In this document: positions 1 to 7,418 of the stretch, in pieces
Layout of the letters: each line of letters starts with the position of its first letter
Position numbering within the stretch: position 1 is the first letter of the stretch
DNA from: Actinoalloteichus_B caeruleus
GTDB taxonomy: Bacteria > Actinomycetota > Actinomycetes > Mycobacteriales > Pseudonocardiaceae
NCBI RefSeq assembly: GCF_000718005.1
Contig: NZ_JODV01000024.1
Length of the DNA: 64,000 nucleotides
Reading direction: 5' to 3' (one strand)
Made by a program: the position numbers and the translations under genes
The notes under the pieces: model-generated
What the model saw: only the letters and a program-made list of their open reading frames with translations
Told to the model about the DNA's origin: nothing
Databases searched by the model: none

Positions 1-26
1 CCCTCACCGCCACTCTCGATGTGCAT
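1..26 (-). CDS. 5' end of a second copy of the small helical (ESX-like) gene, cut by the window edge
   Basis: Only the first eight codons (MHIESGGE) are inside the window. They and about 40 bases upstream match the start of the complete gene at 2825-3253. The shared upstream part has an SD (GGGAGGAC) just before the ATG. The likely product is a paralogue of that 142-residue helical protein. Nothing beyond the start can be seen, so whether this copy is intact is unknown. Confidence 0.5.
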
Positions 27-576
27 GAGTCCTCCCACCCACGAGTTCTCGCCTCGGGTGAAACTACCAACACTGGCAGCGACAGTCTGGCGGTTCGGTT
101 CGTGCTACCCACCGATGGCCCAACCCCGGGCGCACCCCGCGCCGGCTGGCTTCGTTCGCGCGCTGGGTGGCCGGGTCGCGCATGTTCCGCGTTGTTGACC
201 AGCTGTGCGGCTCGGTCGCTGGCGCGAGCCGGCCGGTGACCCGGTAGGTGGGGTAGCGCATCACGGACTTGGTACTGGCGGGTGGGGGCCGTCACCTCCG
301 GTTGGCCTCGGCTGGTGTGGCCACCACCCCGCTGACGTCCACGGACAAGGAGGGGTATGCGGGCCGTTGTGCGCCGAGGGGTGTTGACCGAATCACACGG
401 GGTCAGAGCGGAAGGGCTGCGTGTCGGTCGCGTTCCGTCAACGTCGGGTCCTGGTTCAGGGTGGCTGGCGCCTGGTCGCAGTATCACCGCGCGGGCACTG
501 TGGACGTGCTGCTGGGTCCCACTCGAGCGATGTCTGGGGGAGGACTCGGACCCGGGAAGCACCACCGTTGGTCTGG
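27..576. other. Gene-free stretch left of the DUF3558 array
   Basis: No convincing gene. Bases 27-68 repeat the upstream region of the intact small gene (3254-3295), after which the match stops. Bases from about 541 to 576 resemble the sequence downstream of the third DUF3558 copy (about 2195-2228). The stretch therefore looks like duplication debris between array units. Confidence 0.5.
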
Positions 577-1194
577 TCAGTCCGAGGACCGAGGCAACGA
601 CGGCTCCACCGCCGCTGCGGTGTCCTCCGCTATGGCGCACGCCTGCTCGGTTGTCTCCGCGTAAGTTACAAAAACGGACACGTGGGCCTGCTCGCTCAAG
701 TCCAACGAAATCTGACAATGTTCCGATGGGGGTTTCACAATGATGCGGAGCGCCCGCAACGGTCCCACGCTGATTTCCTCGACCGTGTAGTTTGTCAGAT
801 TCAGCTGATCAACATTGCGCTGCCAGTTCAGCTGAATTGCCATGATCGGGCTGCCTCCGCCGGGCAAGCGGTAGCCGCAGTCATAGGCGAGGCCGACGTC
901 ATCGAATGTGGCGCTCTCTGGGTCGAAGCCCAGGGTGGTGATGTCTTCATCGCTGAGGATTTCGCAGGGCAACATCTCCGACAGCTCTGCTGCCACATCC
1001 ACTCCTGGCTGTTCGCCGGGGTTCCCAGGCGCCGACGGAGTGGCGCTGCCTGGAAGGGAGGAGTCCACTGTCGGTTTCACGGCGACTGCGGTTCCTTGTT
1101 CCGTGCTGGTGCAGGCAGACAGCAGTGTCACCAGTCCCAGGGCTGTTCCCCACGTCCTGGCGCCCCCGTGCCTCTGCCACCACGGGCATCGCAC
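577..1194 (-). CDS. DUF3558 family lipoprotein, copy 1
   Basis: Predicted secreted lipoprotein of 205 residues. A hydrophobic leader (WGTALGLVTLL) ends in a lipobox LSAC followed by TSTEQGT, so the mature Cys would be lipidated and the protein anchored outside the membrane. A Thr/Ser/Pro-rich linker leads into the DUF3558 domain, with the PCEILSDEDITTLGF segment and two further conserved Cys. The body closely matches copies 2 and 3. The N-terminus differs: no ATG fits, and a GTG at 1194 gives the leader that aligns with the other copies plus six residues. DUF3558 proteins have no established biochemical role and are often found near type VII secretion-type genes in Pseudonocardiales and mycobacteria. 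Confidence 0.8.
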   Translation of the reverse strand: MRCPWWQRHGGARTWGTALGLVTLLSACTSTEQGTAVAVKPTVDSSLPGSATPSAPGNPGEQPGVDVAAELSEMLPCEILSDEDITTLGFDPESATFDDVGLAYDCGYRLPGGGSPIMAIQLNWQRNVDQLNLTNYTVEEISVGPLRALRIIVKPPSEHCQISLDLSEQAHVSVFVTYAETTEQACAIAEDTAAAVEPSLPRSSD

Positions 1195-1301
1195 CTGGCG
1201 TTGCCCACGCCCCTCACTGAGAGGGGAATGAGGGAGTACCAGTGATGCGGGCGTGCCCGATTTGGAATCTTCGGGCCCGGTGAGCACTTCCGTCGGCCTG
1301 G

Positions 1302-1901
1302 TCAGTTTGAAGACCGAGGCAATGAATGCTCTAACGCCGCTGCGCTTTCCTCCGCTGTGGTGCACGCCTGCTCTGCTGTCTCCGCGAAAAGCACAGAGAC
1401 TGATACGTGGGACTGCTCACTCAAGTCCAATGAAATTTGACAATGGGTCAACACGGGTTTGTCAATGATGCGGAGCGCGCGCAATGGCCCTACGCTGATT
1501 TCTTCAACCGTGTAGTTTGTCAGATCCAGCTGATTAACGTTGCGCTTCCAGTTCAAGTGAACTGCCATGAGCGGATTACCTCCGCCCGGCGGACGGTAGA
1601 CACAGTCGTAGGATAGGCCGACGTCATCGAACCTGGCGGTCTCTGGGCCGAAGCCTAGGGCGGTTACTTCTTCGTCGCTGAGGATGTCGCAGGGCAACAT
1701 TTCTGACAGCACTGCTTCCACATCCACCCCTGGCTGTTCGCCGGGATTCCCAGGCGTCGAAGGAGTGGCACTGCTTGGAAGGGAGGAATTCACTGTCGGC
1801 TCCACGGCGACTGCGGTTCCTTGTTCCGTGCTGGTGCAGGCAGACAGCAGTGTCACCAGTCCCAGGGCTGTTCCCCACACGCCGACACTCCTGTGCCTCA
1901 C
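1302..1901 (-). CDS. DUF3558 family lipoprotein, copy 2
   Basis: A 199-residue lipoprotein with leader MRHRSVGVWGTALGLVTLL, lipobox LSAC, a Ser/Pro-rich linker and a DUF3558 domain. It is near-identical along its length to copies 1 and 3, which shows recent tandem duplication. Its ATG sits just downstream of a truncated remnant of the small helical gene (1898-2010), whose stop codon overlaps this start exactly as in the intact unit (2825-2828). The promoter and full partner gene seem lost, so expression of this copy is uncertain. Function is unknown; extracytoplasmic location is inferred from the lipobox. Confidence 0.85.
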   Translation of the reverse strand: MRHRSVGVWGTALGLVTLLSACTSTEQGTAVAVEPTVNSSLPSSATPSTPGNPGEQPGVDVEAVLSEMLPCDILSDEEVTALGFGPETARFDDVGLSYDCVYRPPGGGNPLMAVHLNWKRNVNQLDLTNYTVEEISVGPLRALRIIDKPVLTHCQISLDLSEQSHVSVSVLFAETAEQACTTAEESAAALEHSLPRSSN

Positions 1902-2010
1902 GCCTCATCCCTTCCCAGCCGGTTGAAACCGGTTGCTGTCTGCTCATCCGCAGCCTGAGTGCTTCGAGCACTGGCTCGGATGGCCGCCGCCAACTCCGTC
2001 AACGCCTCGA
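1898..2010 (-). pseudogene. 3' remnant of the small helical (ESX-like) gene
   Basis: On the minus strand this encodes ALTELAAAIRASARSTQAADEQTA followed by a diverged tail ending RLGRDEA and TGA. It aligns with the last ~35 residues of the complete protein at 2825-3253. Upstream of this point the similarity ends and no start or N-terminal part is present. The remnant keeps the ATGA-type overlap with the following DUF3558 gene. Confidence 0.7.
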
Positions 2011-2228
2011 CATGGGCAGGATGGTCCTTGAGATGGCGGCGTTGGGGCGGGCTCGACGTTGCTGATCCCTTCCCGAACTACCTACCGCCACCCCACCACG
2101 GGCATTGCAGATGACATTGCCCACAGCCCACACCGAGGGAGGAACGAGGACAGTGCCCTCGGCGCGCCAGCGATGTGAGCGTGCCCGATTCGGAACGTCC
2201 GGACCCCGGGGGCACCATGGTCGGCCTA
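2011..2228. other. Inter-unit spacer in the DUF3558 array
   Basis: No gene seen. It lies between the truncated helical-gene remnant and the stop of DUF3558 copy 3. Its right end (from about 2195) matches the sequence that follows copy 1 (541-576), which marks one edge of the duplicated unit. Confidence 0.4.
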
Positions 2229-2828
2229 TCAGTCCGAAGACCGAGGCAACGACGGCTCCACTGCCGCTGCGGTTTCCTCCGCTATGGCGCACGCCTGCTC
2301 GAGTGTTCCCGCGTAATCCACAGCGATTGACACGTGGGCCTGCTCGCTCAAGTCTATCGAAATCTGACAATGTTCCGTTGCGGGTTTGTCAAGGATGCGG
2401 AGCGCGCGCAACGGTCCTACGTTGATTTCTTCGACCGTGTAGTTCGTCAGATTCAGCTGATCAACGCTAAGATTCCAGGCAAACTGAACTGACATGAGCG
2501 GGTTGCCTCCACCCGGCGGACGGTAGACGCAGTCGTAGGCCAGGCCGACGTCATCGAACGTGGCGGTCTCCGGGTCGAAGCCCAGGGAGGTTACTTCTTC
2601 GTCGCTGAGGATGTCGCAGGGCAGCATGCCTGACAGCTCTGCTGCCACATCCACCCCTGGCTGTTCGGTGGGGCTCGCAGTCGCCGACGGATTGGCGCTT
2701 CCTGGAAGGGAGGAATTCACTGTCGGGTCCACGGCGACTGCGGTTCCTTGTTCCGTGCTGGTGCAGGCAGACAGCAGTGTCACCAGTCCCAGGGCTGTTC
2801 CCCACACGCCCACATCCCTGCGCTTCAC
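2229..2828 (-). CDS. DUF3558 family lipoprotein, copy 3
   Basis: A 199-residue lipoprotein: leader MKRRDVGVWGTALGLVTLL, lipobox LSAC, linker, then the DUF3558 domain with PCDILSDEEVTSLGF and a conserved Cys pair. This is the best-preserved unit. Its ATG overlaps the stop of the small helical gene by four bases (ATGA), so the two are translationally coupled. The pairing of a helical ESX-like protein with a DUF3558 lipoprotein suggests they work together at the cell envelope; this is inference, and no enzymatic motif is visible. Confidence 0.85.
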   Translation of the reverse strand: MKRRDVGVWGTALGLVTLLSACTSTEQGTAVAVDPTVNSSLPGSANPSATASPTEQPGVDVAAELSGMLPCDILSDEEVTSLGFDPETATFDDVGLAYDCVYRPPGGGNPLMSVQFAWNLSVDQLNLTNYTVEEINVGPLRALRILDKPATEHCQISIDLSEQAHVSIAVDYAGTLEQACAIAEETAAAVEPSLPRSSD

Positions 2829-3253
2829 GCCTCGTTCCCTCCCAGCCGGTTGAGCTCGGCTGCGGTCTGCTCGTCTGCGGCCTGAGTGCTTCGAGCACTG
2901 GCTCGGATGGCTGCCGCCAACTCCGTCAGCGCCTCGATGTAGAGCTCGAGATTCTCCGCAGCGGACTGCGGCGTTCCGACCGCGCTGAGCTTGGTCTGCT
3001 CAGACATCTGCAGGGCCACCGGGCTTGAACCGAGGGGAACTCGCTGAGCTAGCTGTCGGACCCGGCGCCGCCGTCCCTTCGCTCTCTCGGCTATGGCGTC
3101 GATCTTCCTTGCCATCGCCTCGGCGCTGTCCGGATCGATGGTGACCTTGCCGGCGGCTGCTGCGGCACGGAAGTGTCCGATGGTGCCCATCATTTTGCCG
3201 GTATCGGGCATGGAGGTCGGCTGTCCGCCCTCACCGCCACTCTCGATGTGCAT
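2825..3253 (-). CDS. Small helical ESX/WXG100-like protein upstream of DUF3558
   Basis: A 142-residue, mostly alpha-helical protein with no signal peptide or membrane segment. Residues about 30-60 (DPDSAEAMARKIDAIAERAK) and 95-130 (a long Ala/Glu-rich helix) look like a helical hairpin separated by a turn, as in type VII secretion substrates, though a clear WXG motif is missing. The start at 3253 has a strong SD (GGGAGGAC) and is preferred over a longer upstream frame because the same start context is repeated at the window's left edge. It overlaps the DUF3558 gene by four bases. Family assignment is tentative. Confidence 0.65.
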   Translation of the reverse strand: MHIESGGEGGQPTSMPDTGKMMGTIGHFRAAAAAGKVTIDPDSAEAMARKIDAIAERAKGRRRRVRQLAQRVPLGSSPVALQMSEQTKLSAVGTPQSAAENLELYIEALTELAAAIRASARSTQAADEQTAAELNRLGGNEA

Positions 3254-3417
3254 GAGTCCTCCCACCCACGAGTTCTCGCCTCGGGTGAAACTAGGGAGCC
3301 GGGTGTCTCGGAGTGGATCAGGGGTCGGCACCGAGCCCTCCCACCGTGGTCCCCGACCGGGTGATCGGTGGGGGACCACGGTCCCAGTAACTCAGCGGGA
3401 GGGCGCGGGGTCGAGGG

Positions 3418-4668
3418 TCAACAGATGTTCAGCGCGCTGTTGACCAGGGTGTTGTTCTGGATGGTGATGTTCTCGCCGCACGGGTTCTCGGTGATGGCCG
3501 AGTCGGTGACGGTCAGGTTCTGGAGCGTGATGTCGGAGGTGTTGGCGAAGTCGGTCCTGGCGGCGATGCGGATGTCGCCGCCACCGGTGACGCTGCCGCC
3601 GTCGGGGGCGATGTCGATGTTGTGGCAGTTCTCGATGAGGATCGCGTTGTTGCCGGTGTCGGCGATGTCGACGCGGTCGATGACCGCTCCGCCGCTCTCG
3701 GAGACGCAGAACACGCCCCGTCCGCCGCCGCGGGCGATGACCTCGCCGACGTGGATGTTCGTGGGGTAGCCGTCGCCGATCCGCCCGTTGCGGTTGGCCA
3801 TGCGGAACGCGGCGTACCCGGTGCCGGTGCCCGCGTTGACGGCGTCCACGGTGCCGACGGTGGCGTTGATCGTGTCGTTGAGCAGCAGCCCCGAGTAGGC
3901 GACGTCCCGGGCGACGACGGTGCCGACGGTCAGCCCGTCGACGCCGTAGGTCTCCACGCCGTGGTTGTTGGTGCCCGACACCCGCACGTCGTCGATCCGC
4001 ACGCCGGTGGTGCGCACGGCGCGGTCGGCGTGGTTGTCGATGCGGATCCCCAGCCCTCCGGAGAGCTGGAGGTCGATCTGGCCGAGGTGGATGTCGCTGC
4101 CGTTGCGGAAGAACAGGCCGAACCAGGGCGCCCCGGTCACGCTCAGGTGGGGGATCTCCACGTTCGTGACGCCGCGTCCCCGGACGACGGCGTTGTCCCC
4201 GGTGGGGGTGCCGGTCACGTTGACCGTGCCGCACACCTCGAGGGTCGTGTGGCTGGGCAGGTCGAGGGACTGGTTGGCGGGCATGTCGCCCGACCCGTGC
4301 ACGACGACCCGTTCCGTGCTGGTCCGGCCGGGGGTGAGGCTGCCGACTGCGGCGCGCATCGCCTCCAGCATGCTCGGTCCGGTGTAGACGGTCTGGCCGC
4401 CGTTGGTGGCCCGCCACGTTCCGGCGTCGAGCACGGCGGCGGCGTCGGTGTCCCCCGCCCCGCAGTCCTGCCGGGGAGCGGGTTCGGTGGCTGGTGCCGC
4501 GTGCCGGGCGAGTTCCGTTCCGGCTGAGGTGCCGGTGGGGGATGGGTGGGGGGTGTCGGCGGACGCCGGGGCGGCCAGCGTCGCGGTCGCGGTGGCCAGG
4601 ACGAGGAGCGCGGTGGTCACCGAGCTGGCTCGTCGGCCGAGGACGGGGGGTGCGCCGTTGCGGCCCAT
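3418..4668 (-). CDS. Secreted right-handed parallel beta-helix protein
   Basis: A 416-residue secreted protein. Residues 1-37 form a signal peptide with a hydrophobic core (TTALLVLATATATLA) and an ASA cleavage site. The mature part has a series of short Val/Ile/Asn-rich repeats (IRIDNHADRAV, VRIDDVRVSGTNNHGV, AILIENCHNIDI) typical of right-handed parallel beta-helix (pectate-lyase-like) folds. The family includes polysaccharide lyases and glycosidases, but no catalytic signature can be assigned. The ATG has an SD in GGAGTGAGAG. The protein ends in a Cys, and a few other Cys may form disulfides. A palindromic operator-like site lies 200 bases upstream. The likely role is attack on plant or microbial polysaccharide. 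Confidence 0.75.
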   Translation of the reverse strand: MGRNGAPPVLGRRASSVTTALLVLATATATLAAPASADTPHPSPTGTSAGTELARHAAPATEPAPRQDCGAGDTDAAAVLDAGTWRATNGGQTVYTGPSMLEAMRAAVGSLTPGRTSTERVVVHGSGDMPANQSLDLPSHTTLEVCGTVNVTGTPTGDNAVVRGRGVTNVEIPHLSVTGAPWFGLFFRNGSDIHLGQIDLQLSGGLGIRIDNHADRAVRTTGVRIDDVRVSGTNNHGVETYGVDGLTVGTVVARDVAYSGLLLNDTINATVGTVDAVNAGTGTGYAAFRMANRNGRIGDGYPTNIHVGEVIARGGGRGVFCVSESGGAVIDRVDIADTGNNAILIENCHNIDIAPDGGSVTGGGDIRIAARTDFANTSDITLQNLTVTDSAITENPCGENITIQNNTLVNSALNIC

Positions 4669-5387
4669 CTCTCACTCCTGGTGGTCGGGGCGCTTACCGG
4701 GTGGTGTGCGGTCGGGTCGCCTCGGGGCGGAACCACCACCCCGAGAAAGCTTCGGAACCGACGGCGTTCGGCTCGTGTTCGACACGTATTCGATCGCGTT
4801 CGACGGCCTTCGACCGGCCGGCTCCGGAACGCGCGCCCGTTCCCTCGCCGGCGTGGATGATCACGTAGCGGTAAGCGTTTGCCAAGTCGACTTGACCATT
4901 TCAACAACCAGCCACAGTGGTGTCAAGACAACAAACTGTCGGTATTTCTCGACAACTATTCCCCGTATCCGCTCGACGGGAGCCGGGATGAGCCCCGCCC
5001 CGGGGGACGCGGGTCGGTGGGCGCCGTCCCCCTGCCTGGGGCGGGGTCGTCGGAGGGGGACCCCGTCGCCGACGTCCGGTGTTGGCCGCTCGGCGCCGAG
5101 CTCCGTCGCGGTCGGTCCTGGTCGCGCCGTCCCCCGCTCCTCGGTGCTCTGGCGGGGACGCGGCCGCCGGGCCGGCCCGTCCACCCGGGCCTCCCGCACG
5201 GAGGGCGCGTGGAGACCCCGTCGGCGCCGCCTCTTCCGCCACGCCAGGACCGCCCCCCGGTCTCGGGGAGGTCGAGGAGGGGCCGCCCACGGCCGCCCGA
5301 TCCCGGTCACGTCCGCCTGTCCGAACCCGACCGGGAACGCCTGCCGCGCGGCCGGCGCGGGAATTCCCGACGGTCTTCCTTTGTGCG
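4669..5387. other. Upstream region of the beta-helix gene; no gene seen
   Basis: About 720 bases without a supported gene. The left third is the probable promoter region of the beta-helix gene and is locally AT-richer around 4740-4970. The right two thirds are very GC-rich. Reading frames there show no family signature and look like compositional shadows. Confidence 0.5.
4870..4894. promoter_or_regulatory. Candidate LacI/ROK-type operator upstream of the beta-helix gene
   Basis: GGTAAGCGTTTGCC (4870-4883) is an imperfect palindrome with a central CG, resembling LacI-family operators. It is directly joined by a perfect 12-base palindrome CAAGTCGACTTG (4883-4894). The pair lies about 200 bases upstream of the beta-helix start in an AT-richer patch. 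The regulator is not identified. Confidence 0.4.
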
Positions 5388-6221
5388 CTATCCGTTCGCC
5401 CGCAGAATGTCCAGAATCGCGTCGCGGCTGCTCTCGGGATCGAGCGCGGCCGCGCGCAGATCCTCGAATGCGGACTGAAATCGCCGGACTTCCGGCTCGT
5501 CCTCCAGAAAGAGGGAGCCGCCGACGTTGTCGAGTAGGACGGCCTGGTCCACACCGGTGGCGCCGACGGCGGTCAGCAGGCTGAACGACCCGCTGTGCGA
5601 GGCGTGGGCTCCCCCGGAGAAAGGCAGGACCCGCAGGGTCACCGTCTCCGGGAGCCGGGTCAGGCTCGCCAACTGCTCGCGCCAGACGCGGTCGCCGCCC
5701 ACCCGCCGCCGCAGGGCTCCCTCGTCGACGACCACCGACAGCCTCAGCCGCCCCATCCGTTCCCGCCGGGCCATCCGCAGCCGCAGCCGCTGTTCGGCCA
5801 GGTCGGGTCCGGGTCGGGGGATCCACGACTCGATCACGGCCCGCGCGTAGTCGGGTGTCTGGAGCAGGCCGGGCACGAGGTCGATCTCCCAGGCGTGCAG
5901 GTCGGTGGCGGTTTCCTCCAACTCCAGGTAGTCCAGGAAGGTGTCCGGCACGGCGGCCCCGAAGGGCTGCCACCAGCATCGCTCCCGCTGTCGCCCCGCG
6001 AGGTCGAGCAACCAGCCGCGCTCGTCGTCGGTGCTGTCGTAGAGGCGGCTGAGCCGTTCGATGTCGGCGAGTGAGCTCTCGGTCCGGCCGGACTCCCGGC
6101 CGCTCGTGTCCGATCTGGTCCAACCCATCGAGGCTGCCACGGTATCGATGTCAATTCCCGCGCGGTCGCGCAGCCGGGCGAGTGCGGAACCGAGTCGGCG
6201 CTGCCTGAGGGTGGGTCTCAT
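5388..6221 (-). CDS. XRE family regulator with DUF5753 domain
   Basis: A 277-residue DNA-binding protein. Residues 5-65 form an XRE helix-turn-helix (LGSALARLRDRAGIDIDTVAASMGW, then the SGRESGRTE recognition region). Residues 85-270 match DUF5753, with the typical WEIDLVPGLLQTPDYARAV and RLRMARRERM segments and a late FLEDEPEVRRFQSAFEDLRAAAL helix. Such proteins are abundant in Streptomyces and Pseudonocardiales and are usually followed by a small DUF397 gene. None is visible here on either side. The upstream region runs into the 3' flank of the Paa genes; the target is unknown. Confidence 0.88.
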   Translation of the reverse strand: MRPTLRQRRLGSALARLRDRAGIDIDTVAASMGWTRSDTSGRESGRTESSLADIERLSRLYDSTDDERGWLLDLAGRQRERCWWQPFGAAVPDTFLDYLELEETATDLHAWEIDLVPGLLQTPDYARAVIESWIPRPGPDLAEQRLRLRMARRERMGRLRLSVVVDEGALRRRVGGDRVWREQLASLTRLPETVTLRVLPFSGGAHASHSGSFSLLTAVGATGVDQAVLLDNVGGSLFLEDEPEVRRFQSAFEDLRAAALDPESSRDAILDILRANG

Positions 6222-6555
6222 GCGCCCGACGATAGCGGTGGCCTCGGGGCGTCAAACTAGATCGAACGGGCGTACCGACACCTCGTTAACCCGTCAGATT
6301 TCCCTTATCCGGAATCGGTAGGAGCTCGCCTGGTTCGGTGACGGCGTGACGGCTGAATGCGCGCTGTTACGGGCAGGTTACCGCCGCGGCTCCCGATTTC
6401 CCTCGGTCACGGTGGGTCGGCGTTCCGCGTCCTCCCTCGGCAGGGTGGGCGGTGGTCCGGGAGTGTGGAGGGGACGGGTCACGCGGCGGCGGTGGGACCC
6501 CGCCCTCGGGTCGCTCGATTGACCGGAACCGGTGCCGGCCGGTCCCGGCCGCGTC

Positions 6556-7353
6556 TCACTGGCCGGTGAACGTGGTCGGCTGGCGGCGGGTGAAGCTGTC
6601 GGTGGCGCGGCGGTGGTCCTCGGTGGCGCCGGCTCGCGCCTGCGCCTCGGCCTCGCGGTGCAGTGTCTCGTCCAGGGTGGAACCCCAGGACGCGGCGATG
6701 GCGAGCTTCGCCTCGGCGAAGGCGCGCGTCGGGCCCTGCGCTAATCGTCCGGCCAGCGCCTCCGTCGTCTCGGCGAGCTGCTCCGGGGCCACGACCTGGG
6801 CGAGCATGCCCCAGTCGGCGGCCTGTTCGGCGGTGAACGGCTCTCCGAGCAGCACGAGCTGGCTGGCCCTCGCCGAGCCGATGGCCCGGGCGAGGCTGGC
6901 GCTGACCCCGGAGTCACAGGTCAGCCCGATGCCGGTGAAGGCGGTGCGGAAGCGGGCGTCGGACACGGCGATCCGCAGGTCGCAGGCGAGGGCGAAGCCC
7001 AGGCCGGCTCCGGCGCAACTGCCGTTGATCGAGGCGAGCACGGGTTTGGGCATCGTCGCGAGCCCGTGGACGATCGGGTTGTAGTGCGCGGAGACGGTGT
7101 CGAACGCCTCGTCGGGGCGCGTCCGCAGGGTCTCCGCGTGCTCGGCGAGGTCCTGCCCCACGCAGAACGCCGGACCGTTGCCGGTGAGCACGACGGCACG
7201 CACCGCCTCGTCGGAACCCACCCTCCTGACCGCCGCCACCAGCTCCCGCTTCAGCTCGGTGGTCAGCGCGTTTCCCCGTTCTGGCCTGTTCAGGGTGATC
7301 GTGGCGACCGATTCCCTGATGTGGACGAGTACTTGCGTCCCACGGTCAGTCAT
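6556..7353 (-). CDS. paaG: Enoyl-CoA hydratase/isomerase, PaaG-like
   Basis: A 265-residue crotonase-fold enzyme. The oxyanion-hole segments are visible as ALTTELKRELV...GNGPAFCVGQDLAEH (residues 25-75) and NGSCAGAGLGFALACDLRIAV (105-130). The late FAEAKLAI and C-terminal helix are as in the family. In the phenylacetate pathway PaaG isomerises ring-1,2-epoxyphenylacetyl-CoA to oxepin-CoA. The conserved GQDL and the divergent position next to paaZ favour that role, but a generic enoyl-CoA hydratase (PaaF-like) is possible. A PaaR-type operator lies 14 bases upstream, so it is probably co-regulated with the operon on the other strand. Confidence 0.8.
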   Translation of the reverse strand: MTDRGTQVLVHIRESVATITLNRPERGNALTTELKRELVAAVRRVGSDEAVRAVVLTGNGPAFCVGQDLAEHAETLRTRPDEAFDTVSAHYNPIVHGLATMPKPVLASINGSCAGAGLGFALACDLRIAVSDARFRTAFTGIGLTCDSGVSASLARAIGSARASQLVLLGEPFTAEQAADWGMLAQVVAPEQLAETTEALAGRLAQGPTRAFAEAKLAIAASWGSTLDETLHREAEAQARAGATEDHRRATDSFTRRQPTTFTGQ

Positions 7354-7366
7354 GCTGCCATACAGT

Positions 7367-7388
7367 ACTAAACGAATGGTCGGTAAGT
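7367..7388. promoter_or_regulatory. PaaR-like operator between divergent paaG-like gene and paaZ
   Basis: The 22-base site has outer parts ACTAAACG and CGGTAAGT around AATGGT. It matches the reported actinobacterial PaaR (TetR family) consensus, half-sites ACTnACCG and CGGTnAGT with a central CG, at 14 of 16 specified positions (remembered consensus, not searched). It lies between the two divergent starts, 14 bases from one and 30 from the other, where it could block both promoters. Phenylacetyl-CoA is the known inducer of PaaR. No adjacent paaR gene is certain. Confidence 0.65.
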
Positions 7389-7418
7389 TAAGGGTGAAAA
7401 TCGGGAGGGCGGTGTCGG

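Noticed and set aside
1..68. The left-edge sequence repeats 3229-3296 and might be an insertion sequence
   Set aside because: There is no transposase and no inverted repeat; it is a copy of a gene start and its upstream region in a duplicated array.
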